64,000 bases of DNA from contig DASVVT010000084.1 of assembly GCA_036386415.1 (NCBI GenBank), forward strand, positions 62,001-126,000, read 5' to 3'. This DNA comes from DASVVT01 sp036386415. GTDB lineage: Bacteria; Acidobacteriota; Blastocatellia; Pyrinomonadales; Pyrinomonadaceae. Positions 24,954 through 35,600 of the stretch are shown here, piece after piece. Position numbers and translations under genes: made by a program. Position 1 is the stretch's first letter. The number at the start of each line of letters is the position of its first letter. A model generated the notes under the pieces. It ran no database searches. It had not been told where the DNA came from and saw nothing but the letters and a program-made list of their open reading frames with translations.

Positions 24954-25856
24954 TCATTTCTTCAACATCTGCCTGAGCGCGCCTTCGAGTTCCGGGTGTT
25001 GAAAAGCGTAACCTGATTCTTTCAGACGTGCAGGCTCGACGCGCGTGCTCCCGAGGAGCGCCGCGTCGCCCATCTCACCGAAGGCGAGACGGATCGCGAA
25101 GGCGGGCACGGGGAAGATGGTCGGGCGCGAGAGCACGCGTCCCAGCGTCTTCGTAAATTCGTAGTTAGTGACCGGATGGGGCGTCACCACGTTGACAGGC
25201 CCGCTGATGGTTTCGTTGAGGAGGGCGTGGTTGATGACCCCGACCACGTCATCCAAAGTGATCCAACTCATATACTGCCGACCGCTGCCGAGCCTGCCCC
25301 CGACGCCGAACTGAAACGGGGCGAGCATCTTCGATAGAGCCCCGCCCTTCGGGGTCAATATCACTCCGAAGCGCAACAGGACTACGCGTATGCCGCTCTG
25401 CGTCGCAGGCTCTGTCGCCGCCTCCCACTCGCGGCAGACACTGGCTAGGAAATCAGAGCCCGGCGCGCTCTCTTCCGTCAGGACACGCTCACCCTGCGAT
25501 CCGTAATAACCTATGGCCGAAGCGCTCAGCAGCGTGCGAGGCGGCTGCTTGAGGCGTGCGAGAGTGTCAGACAGCGTGCGTGTGCCTTTGACACGGCTGT
25601 CACGGATTCTCTTCTTCTTCTCTTCAGTCCAACGACCCTCTGAGATGTTCTCGCCCGCGAGATGCACGACCGCGTCCAGACCTTCCAGACGCGTCGTGTC
25701 CTCTATTCCCTGCTCTGGATTCCAGTAGATTTCGGCTGCGCCAGTCTTGGCCTGTGAACGGACGAGGCGAAACACTTCATGCCCCTGCGACCTGAGGTTA
25801 GGCAACAAAGCCGAGCCGACCAACCCCGTCGAGCCGGTGACTAGAATTTTCCCCAC
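24954..25856 (-). CDS. TIGR01777-family NAD(P)-binding epimerase-like protein
   Basis: A 300-residue extended short-chain dehydrogenase-like protein. It has the dinucleotide loop ILVTGSTGLVGSALLPNL, AVVHLAGENISEGRW, SASAIGYYGSQGERVL and the C-terminal DUF1731-type tail ending PELEGALRQMLKK. Proteins of this family are widespread (YfcH/SulA-like) and lack an established reaction. It stands alone on the minus strand, with repeats on the downstream side. Confidence 0.88.
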   Translation of the reverse strand: MGKILVTGSTGLVGSALLPNLRSQGHEVFRLVRSQAKTGAAEIYWNPEQGIEDTTRLEGLDAVVHLAGENISEGRWTEEKKKRIRDSRVKGTRTLSDTLARLKQPPRTLLSASAIGYYGSQGERVLTEESAPGSDFLASVCREWEAATEPATQSGIRVVLLRFGVILTPKGGALSKMLAPFQFGVGGRLGSGRQYMSWITLDDVVGVINHALLNETISGPVNVVTPHPVTNYEFTKTLGRVLSRPTIFPVPAFAIRLAFGEMGDAALLGSTRVEPARLKESGYAFQHPELEGALRQMLKK

Positions 25857-25909
25857 GATGAATCTCCTGTGCTATTGAATGGTTCGTCCGACACTAGATA
25901 ATACAATAA

Positions 25910-26251
25910 CAACCAGCGCTTCTTAATCTCAGCAGCAGCCAGACGGCAGTCAACTTCCTCGTTAAGGTCTACCCGATCGGCGGCCTCATCAAGCGTACTG
26001 GCACGACGACCGGCCTCGGGGCCGTGACCGTAACCTTGACGAGTCCGACGCCTGCCAACTTCCCCGCCCGCGCGGTGCGAGCCAACAGCACCGGTGTCTA
26101 CACCTTTACGAGCCTCCCGGCGGGGCGCAACTACAAGATCAAGCCCGCGAAGAGCGGCGTCACGTTCAGCCCCACGACGAGGAGCATCTTGAACCTGAGC
26201 GGGAATATTCCTGCCGGAACATCCACAGACTTCACCGGCACGGGGCCGTGA
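25910..26251 (+). pseudogene. Remnant of a secreted carboxypeptidase-regulatory-type repeat protein
   Basis: The frame is open from just after a stop at 25907 to a TGA at 26251 with no credible start or ribosome site. The translation reads as the end of one repeat (NLSSSQTAVNF) plus one complete beta-sandwich repeat: GAVTVTLTSPTP, then NSTGVYTFTSLPAGRNYKI, PAKSGVTFSPTTRSILNLSG and FTGTGP. This is the repeat type seen in large surface proteins of Acidobacteriota. Only the 3' end seems left, directly upstream of the giant secreted-protein gene. It could also be a short gene with a GTG start at 26024. Confidence 0.65.
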
Positions 26252-26307
26252 GAGATGGCTGTTGTATCAGGCGACATGAGAAGGACAGGAGTTTAGACTC
26301 ATCTTCT

Positions 26308-26405
26308 GTGCCCGCTCCGTGTGCTCTCGGGTCTGCGGTGGTGAATCAACTTTCAGCAAGACTCACCACCGCAGACACCGCAGGGCGCGAGAGGCGGCAC
26401 AGAGC
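26308..26405. repeat. Inverted word repeat, CCGCAGACAC type
   Basis: CTCTCGGGTCTGCGGTGGTGA and TCACCACCGCAGACACCGCA with CGCGAGAG form the arms. It sits inside the 391-base gap (26252-26642) before the giant gene. Confidence 0.85.
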
Positions 26406-26437
26406 ACTAATCATACGAGGACTCTACACGCTTACGC

Positions 26438-26465
26438 TTGCCTTTCACGGCAAAAGCTGTAGAAT
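26438..26465 (+). promoter_or_regulatory. Possible promoter of the giant LTD protein gene
   Basis: TTGCCT (26438-26443), 16 bases, TAGAAT (26460-26465), about 175 bases before the ATG. No other clear promoter is visible in the gap. Confidence 0.35.
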
Positions 26466-26642
26466 GCTGCGCGTCAGTTCAGATGGTTGCGCGCGTTTAG
26501 ACTTCCTGTTCGCTGAGCGTGTTTCGTTTCTCGTAATTCCTGCTTTAATTCGTTTTCTACACAGGTTGTTTCAACCCCGGTTCTAAGACCGTCCAGTTCT
26601 AACGGTTGTGTCTTCCTCGCAGCATCAAGCGGCTGCCGTTTG

Positions 26643-29600
26643 ATGCACAAGAACGGAGCAGTACCCCCGGTGCTTCGCATCAGGTCATTCATTGCCCTCC
26701 TTTGCATCGCCCTCGCGCTGTGTGCAATCGGTCTGCGCGGCGTCCAGTCGCAGACCATCACCATTCGGCGCATCACGACGACCACCGAGGAAGGCGTCAG
26801 CCTCAACCCATCTCTGAGCGGCGACGGACGCCGCATAGCTTTCGAATCGACCGAAGACCTGGCAAGGGTCGGAGGCAGCGACAGCTTTCGCGCCCTGCGC
26901 GCCACTCTGACCAATACCGCCGTCACTTTCATACAGATGGGCGCGACGCGCGCCGTCGCTCCGGCCATCTCGCAGGACGGATCCGTCATCGCTTTCGCCT
27001 CCAAAGATAATCCGCTGGGGACGAACGGCGACGGCAACTCCGAGATTTTTCTCTTCGACGGGACGGCGCTCAGGCAGTTGACGAACACCTCGCCCGGCGA
27101 CATCTCGCTCCGCTTGCGCAACGGAAACTTTCAACCTTCGATCACGGACGACGCGCGCTTTATAGCCTTCTCTTCAAACCGCGACCTGGCGGGGCTCAAC
27201 TCTGACGGCAATCTCGAAATCTTCATTTATGATACGGTCGCGCGAAGCTTCGCGCAGTTGACGAACACGGCCGGGACCATCGGCGCAACCGACGCCAAGA
27301 TCAGCGGCGATGGCACGCGTGTCGCTTATATCAGAGACAGCAACACGATCAGCGGCGGGGCGCGCGATCTGTTGCTTCAGCCGCGCACGGGCGGCGCGCC
27401 GCTCGTCGCGGCCAGCGGTGTCATCAACCTCTCTGTGACCTATGGTCGCGCCATCAGCGATAACGGCCAGCGCGTCGTTTACGCCGCGCCGGTCGGCGTG
27501 GGCATAAACTCTACACAGGTTCTGCTCTACGATGCCCTGACCAGCAGCACACGTCAGATCACGGCTTTGGCCGCGCCCGATAGCGACGGGGATGTGCCGC
27601 TTCATCCGACCATCAGCGGCGATGGCACGCGCGTCGCGTTCGCGACGCGCCGCAACGTGACGGGCGGCAACTCCGACGATAGCGTTGAGCTTTACGTCGC
27701 ACGCGTTTCGACCAATCAGTTCACGCGCATCACGAGCGCGCCGTCTTCGGCCACCGCAGCCGTCGTCTCTTCCTTGAATGACGATGGGTCGCTCGTCGCC
27801 TTCAACTTCCCGCGCGTCCTCTCCGGCGCGGTCACGACCAGCAATGCCGCCAATAATTCTGAGATATACGTCGCCAACACGCGCACAGGAACGACCGGCA
27901 ACGAGCTGATCGTTCTGAACGGCGCATCGTTCGGGCATGAGCCGTCGGAAACTAAAGCGGTCGCGCCCTCTTCCATCGCCGTCGCCCTCGGCGACCTGCT
28001 CGCGACCACAGTCCTACAGGCGCAGCCTCTGTCCGATGGGACGTTCCCGCTCAGCCTCGGCGGCACGACCGTCACGGTCAACAACCGCCCGGCTCAAATC
28101 TTCTCTGTCTCGCCTGAGCTGGTTACCTTCCTCGTTCCTGCTGCGACCGAGACGGGCACAGCCCAGGTGGTTGTGACCAACTCGACGGGACATCGCTCGA
28201 CCGGCACGGTCGAGGTTCTGTTAGCTGCGCCCGGCGTCTTCACACGCAGCGGCAACGGCCTTGGCGAAGGTTACATCGTCGATGCTCAGACAGGGCGGTT
28301 CGGCCCCTTTGACCCGACAGGCGGCATGAAGCGGCTGATCATTCGGGCTACAGGAGTGCGCAACGCTTCTATCGCTGACGTCACGGTCACGATTGGCGGG
28401 CGTCCCGTGCCGGTTGAAGCGGTCACTCCAGACCCGACGATGCCCGGACGCGATCTGATACGCATACTGCTCCCCGCAGACCTGAGCGGCGTCGGCACTG
28501 TAGACCTCGTCGTGCGCGTTGGGTCGCGCGCCAGCAATCCGGTCACCATAACGATGCTCGGACAGGCGCGCCGCGACATCATCATCAACGAGGTGCTCGC
28601 CGATCCTCCGCTTGATCTGGCGGGCGATGCCAATCACGACGGCATACGCGATTCATCCGACGACGAGTTTGTGGAGCTGGTCAACTCGACGACGCGCGAC
28701 ATAGACATCAGCGGTTACCAGATACTGACGCGCAGCGCGACCGCCTCTGAGGATACTCTGCGCCACGTTTTTCCGGCGGGCACGATCATGCCTGCCGGCA
28801 CCGCTGTCGTCGTCTTCGGCGGCGGGTCGCCCCCCGTCAACAGCCCCGTCTTCGGCGGCGCACAAATCTTCACGGCCATGAAGGAGGGCTCGACTTCCTC
28901 CAGCCTGTCGCTCACGAATTCGGGCGGTTTCGTCACCCTGCGCGAGTCAACGGGGGCGCTCGTCGCGTCTCTCTCTTACGGCGCGGCGACGGGCATTGAT
29001 GCTGACAACGATCAATCTATCACGCGCTCGCCTGACATCACCGGCGGCTTCGTGCAGCATAAATCGGCGACGGGCAGCGGCGGGCGCGCTTTCAGTCCGG
29101 GCACGCGCGTCGATGGAACGCCGTTTAGCCCCACGCCCGCCATCGCCCGCATCGAAATCTCGCCCGCTTCGGCCAGCATCGGAACGGGTGCGCGCCAGCA
29201 GTTCACAGCACGCGCCTTCGGCTCAAACGGACAGGAATTGACCGGCGTCATCTTCAACTGGCAATCGAGCGCCCCCGCCGTGGCGCGCATCGACCAGAAT
29301 GGTCTTGCAACGGGGCTCAGCCCCGGCAGCACACAGATTCGCGCCTCTGCGCGCGGCGTTCTATCCGCTCCGGCCACGCTGACCGTCTTCTTCCAGGCGC
29401 AGGTTTTGACGCGCATCGAAGTCCTGCCCGCCAACGCCTCCATCCCGCCGGGAGGTCAACAGCAATACACTGCGCGCGCCATAGATCAGAACGGCAACGA
29501 GATCGCGGGAGTGACCTTCACCTGGGCTTCGAGCAACGAGAGCGTCGCCACCATCAATCAGAACGGTCTGGCGACTGCTCTCAGTCTCGGCAGCACAACG

Positions 29601-32600
29601 ATCCGGGCGACAGCCCGTGGCATAACGGGTACGGCCACGCTCTCTGTGGTCGCACCTGTGCTAATCATCAACGAGGTGCTGGCCGATCCACCGGGCAGCG
29701 AGACGACAGACCTTGAAGGAGATGTCAACCACGATGGCGTACGCAGTCCCAGCGAGGACGAGTTCGTAGAGCTGGTCAACTCTTCCAACGCTACCCTTGA
29801 CCTCACCGGCTGGACGCTGAGCACGCAATCTCTATCAGATGGGACGGTCAGAAAACGCCACACCTTCGCGCAAGGCACGACGCTCACGGCACGCACCGCC
29901 ATAGTCATCTTCGGCGGTGGCGATTTTGATCCTAACAACCCGCTCTTCGGCTGCGCACAGGTTGTCAAAGCATCTTCCGGTAGATTGTCGCTGACCAATT
30001 CGGGCGTCACCATCCTGGTGCGCGATGCGTCTGGAAATCTCTTCGCGCAATTCACCTATGGCAGCGCGGTCGGGCTCAACGGCGGCTCCAATCAATCGCT
30101 GACGCGCTCGCCTGACATCACCGGCAACTTCATGCTCCATACGGCAGCCGCAGGAGCCGACGGCAGACGGTTCTCGCCGGGCACAAAGGTTGACGGTTCA
30201 CCCTTCGGCGCTTGTGCGGCGCGTCTAACGCGCGTAGTAATCACGCCGCAATCAGCCAGCGTGATCATCAACCGCACGACGCAGTTCACCGCCCAGGCCT
30301 TCGACCAGTTCGGCCAGCCCCTCAAGGGCATCACCTTCACTTTCTCCTCGAGCGATACGACGGTCGCGACCATCGAATCCGTCACCACCAACGCGACGAC
30401 CGGCATCGCCACGGCCACTGTCAGAGGTCGCAAGCTCGGCACGACTCAGATCACTGCGACGGCAACAGACGGGACAACCGTTGTTACAAGTAGCACGGCC
30501 ACATTGACGGTCACGCCAGTGCCGCCGCGAGTAACACGCGTCGAGGTGACACCCCCTACGGCGACGATCAATCGCGGCGGGATGCAGCAGTTCACAGCCA
30601 CGGCTTTCAACCAGAGCACACCTGTCCCGGCGGCGAGCATCACCTGGACATCGAGCAACCCGGCGGTCGCGACGGTCGATTCGAACGGCTTGGCGACGGG
30701 TGTGGGAGTGGGGGTGGTGACGATCACGGCGACGGCGCCGGACGGCCTTGGAGGCACGGTGTCGGACACGGCGACGCTGACGGTGCAAGTGCCGCTCGTC
30801 ATTAACGAAGTGCTGGCAGACGTGCCGGTCGATAATGAAGCGACGCTGGCAATCGAAGGTGATGCTAACCGCGACGGCGTGCGTGATTCAGGTGACGACG
30901 AGTTCGTAGAGCTATTTAATAACTCGAACGCGCCCGTAGACATCTCCGGCGTCATCATCGCTGATTCGACACGTAATCACTTCACCTTCCCGGCCAACAC
31001 GATCCTGGCGGCAGGGCGCGCGGTCGTCGTCTTCGGCGGTGGCACGCCGCCCGTTAATGATCCGGCTTTCGGTGGCTCTCTGATCCTGAAGGCAAGCTCG
31101 CTGGGGTTGAACGATTCGGGCGATACCGTAACTGTCAAGCTTCCTGTCGCGGGCACGGACGTGCCGATCGCAGTGCTTGCCTACGGCGAAGGCACTACAA
31201 CTCCCGCCGCGTCCAACCGCTCTATGACACGCTCGCCCGATGCCGAAATCGGGACGACCGGCGGAGACTATGTCGCGCACACCTCGGCTGTGAACGCGGC
31301 AGGGCGCGTCTTCTCGCCCGGCACACGCACGGACGGCACGCCCTTCGGCTCGCCTGCCATCACGCGTATAGAGGTGTTGCCAGCATCTGCGACGCTCAAT
31401 GTCGGCGGGACAAAGACGTTTACGGCGCGCGCCTTCAGCAATGCGAATGGGCCGGAAGTGGAAGTCCAGAACGTCTCCTTCATCTGGGATTCGAGCGACC
31501 CGACGAAGGCCATGGTCGCGCCCACGACCGGCGCAACGACGACCGTTAAGGCCACAGGTGGCGGCAGTGTCACCATCAGGGCGCGTGCCGGAGGCGAGCA
31601 GGGCACGGCTGCCCTCCATATCAATTTCCCGACCATCACACGCGTCACTGTAACGCCTGCGTCCGCCAGCATCCCCCTCGGCGGCACGCAGCAATTCACG
31701 GCGCACGCCTTTGACGCGAATAATAATGAGATCACGGGCGTCACGTTCACCTGGACATCCAGTAACGTAAACGTGGCGACGGTCGATCAGAATGGGCTGG
31801 CGACGGCGCAGGGTCTCGGCACGACGACGATCAAGGCGACCGTTCAAGGCGTCAGCGGCACGGCCACCCTCAGAGTCATCGCGCCGCAGGTCGTCATCAA
31901 CGAAGTGCTGGCCGACCCACCGGGCAGCGAGACGACAGACCTTGAGGGAGACGCCAACCACGATGGCGTGCGCGATTCTGGCGACGACGAGTTCGTCGAG
32001 TTGGTCAACACTTCGGCTGCAACCGTAGACATCTCCGGCTGGACACTGCGCACGCAATCCTTGGAAGAGGGGTCTACTGAAACCCTGCGCCACACGTTCG
32101 CTGCGAACACGACGCTCGCGGCGGGCAAAGCTGTGGTCGTCTTTGGCGGCGGCACGTTTGATCCCAATAATCCGGTCTTAGGCGGCGCGAAGGTCGTCAA
32201 AGCATCGACGGGCAGATTGTCGCTCACCAATAGCGGCATGACCGTCATCGTGCGCGACGCGGGCGGCAATCTCTTCGCACAATTCACGTATGGTGGCACG
32301 ACTACGCTGAACGGTGGGATGGATCAATCCCTGACGCGCTCGCCTGATGCGGGCATCGGCACAGCGGGGGGCAATTTCGTCAAACACACGACGCCTCCCA
32401 ATGCAGCGGGCAGACGTTTTTCACCGGGCACGCGTCTGGACGGGACACCCTTCGGCTCGCCTGCCATCACGCGTATTCAAATCACACCTTCGTCCGCCAC
32501 CATCAATGTCGGCGGCACGCAAGCTTTCACCGCCCGCGCCTTCAGCAACGTCGGCGGCCCGGAGGTCGAAGTCCAGAACGTCTCCTTCATCTGGGATTCG

Positions 32601-35600
32601 AGCGACCCGACGAAGGCGACGGTCTCGCCCACGACAGGCAAGATGACCACGGCGACCGCCTTCGGGGGCGGCGTCGTCACGATTCGCGCACGCGCCGGAG
32701 GCCAGCAGGGTACGGCGACGCTCAAGATCAACTTCCCGCCCATAGCCCGTATTGTCGTAACGCCATCCTCTGCCAGAGCCCCCATCGGCGGCACGCAAGC
32801 TTTCACCGCCCGCGCCTTCGATGCGAGCAACCGCGAGATCACAGGCCTTACGTTCACATGGATGTCCAGTAATCCGAGCGTGGCGACTATTGATCAGAAC
32901 GGACTGGCGACGGCAGTCGGACTGGGGACGACGACGATCAAGGCGAGCGCGCAGAACGTCAGCGACACAGCGACGCTGAACGTGGTGGCGCGTACCGTGG
33001 TGATTAACGAAGTGCTCGCTGATCCGCCGGATGGCCTGGCCGGGGATGCCAACCACGACGGCGTGCGCGATACGAGCGATGACGAGTTTGTAGAGCTTGC
33101 CAATGGCTTGACGACTGCTGTCAATATCTCCGGCTGGAGCATACGGACGCGCTCAGAGACCGCCACATCGGAGACCCTGCGACACACGTTTGCCGCCAAC
33201 ACGACTCTTCCCGCAGGCGATGCCATCGTCGTCTTCGGCGGCGGCACGTTTGATGCCAACGATCCTGTCTTTGGCGGCGCGCAGGTCGTTGCGGCTTCAA
33301 CGGGCAGATTATCGTTAACCAACACTGGCCTGACCGTCATCGTGCGCGATGCTGCGGGCAACCTCGTCGCTCAACTTACTTACGGCGGTACGACCGGGCT
33401 CGACGGCGGCTCCAATCAATCGCTGACTCGCTCGCCTGACATCACGGGCAACTTCGTGCTCCATACGGCAGCCGCAGGAGCCGACGGCAGACGGTTCTCG
33501 CCGGGCAGAAAAGTTGACGGCTCTTTCTTCGTCCCGCGCACGGGGCATCTGGCAAGCGTTACGATCACGCCGCAATCAGCCAGCGTGATCATCAACCGCA
33601 CGACGCAGTTCACCGCCCAGGCCTTCGACCAGTTCGGCCAGCCCCTCAAGGGCATCACCTTCACTTTCTCCTCGAGCGATACGACGGTTGCGACCATCGA
33701 ATCCGTCAGCACCAATGCGACTACCGGCACCGCCACGGCCACTGTCAGAGGTCGCAAGCTCGGCACGACTCAGATCACTGCGACGGCGTCTGATGGCACA
33801 ACCAGCGTGACGAGCGATCCGGCTACGCTCACGGTGACCTCCGCGCCACCGCGAGTGACACGGGTCGAGGTCACACCCTCTTCGGCAACGATCAATCGCG
33901 GCGGCATGCAGCAGTTCACCGCCCAAGCCTTCAACCAGAGCACGCCTGTCCCGACCGCCGCCATCACCTGGACATCGAGCAACCCGGCGATAGCGACGGT
34001 TGATGCGAACGGCTTGGCGACGGGTGTGGGAGTGGGGGTGGTGACGATCACGGCGACGGCGCCGGACGGCCTTGGAGGCACGGTGTCGGACACGGCGACG
34101 CTGACGGTGCAAGTGCCGCTCGTCATTAACGAAGTGCTGGCCGATCCGCCAGACGGCGCGGCTGGCGATGCCAATCGTGATGGAACACGCGACGGCACGC
34201 AGGACGAGTTCATAGAGCTTGTCAATAATTCGAATGCTCCGGTTGATATTTCCGGCGTCATCATCGCGGATGCAACCAGTAACCGCTTCACCTTCCCGGC
34301 CAACACGATCCTGGCGGCGGGTCGCGCGGTCGTCGTCTTCGGCGGTGGCACACCGCCCGTTAATGATCCGAATTTCGGCGGCGCGTTGATCTTTAAGACG
34401 GGCTCGGGCGGGCTGAGTCTGAACAACAGCGCAGATACGATCAATATCAAACTTCCAGTCGGCGGGACGGAGGTGTTGATCACGTCTTTGACTTATGGCG
34501 CGGAGGCCGACGCCAACCAATCCATCACACGCTCGCCAGATATTACCGGCGACTTCACGAAGCATTCTATCGCCCCAGGCTCAGACGGACGACTCTTCTC
34601 GCCCGGCGAGCGCTTGGACGGGACGCCCTTCGGCTCGCCAGCCATCACGCGTATAGAAGTGTTACCAGCATCTGCGACGATCAATGTCGGCGGCACGCAA
34701 ACTTTCACAGCGCGTGCCTTCAGCAACGTCGGCGGCCCTGAAGTCGAAGTTCAGAACGTCTCCTTCATCTGGGATTCGAGCGACCCATCGAAGGCGACTG
34801 TCGCGCCGACCACGGGCACTTCAACCGTCGCCACAGGCATCGCAGGAGGGAGCGTCACGATCCGCGCGCGTGCCGGAGGCCAGCAGGGTACGGCCAGCCT
34901 GACCATCAACTTCCCGCCCATCTCGCGCATCGAGGTGACGCCTGCTAACGCCACGATCACGCTCGGCGGCACGCAGCAATTCACGGCGCACGCCTTTGAT
35001 GCAAACAATAATGAGATCACGGGCGTTACATTCACCTGGACATCCAGCGACGAGAGTGTGGCGACGATAGATCAGAATGGGCTGGCTACCTCTGTCGGCC
35101 TGGGGACGACGACGATCAAGGCGAGCGCGCAGGGGGTGGAGGGCACTGCCACGCTGACCGTCGTCGCGGCCAGCGTCGTCATCAACGAAGTGCTCGCCGA
35201 TCCGCCGGATGGTCTGGCCGGGGATGCCAACCACGACGGCGTGCGCGACGGCACAGACGACGAGTTCGTGGAGTTGGTCAACTCCACAGCCTCCAGTGTA
35301 AACATCTCCGGCTGGAGCATACGGACGCGCCCGCTGAGCGGCGGTACAGAAACCCTGCGACACACGTTTGCCGCCAACACGACTCTTCCCGCAGGCGATG
35401 CCATCGTCGTCTTCGGCGGCGGCACGTTTGATGCCAACGATCCTGTCTTTGGCGGCGCGCAGGTCGTTGCGGCTTCATCCGGCGGACTCTCACTGACCAA
35501 CACAGGTCTGACAGTAGTCGTGCGCGACGCGGCGGGCGAGTTCGTCGCACAGTTCTCTTACGGCGGCACGACGGGACTTAACGGTGATTCCAATCAATCG

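Noticed and set aside
26248..26586. 112-residue plus-strand frame before the giant gene
   Set aside because: It crosses an inverted repeat and a possible promoter and shows no domain.
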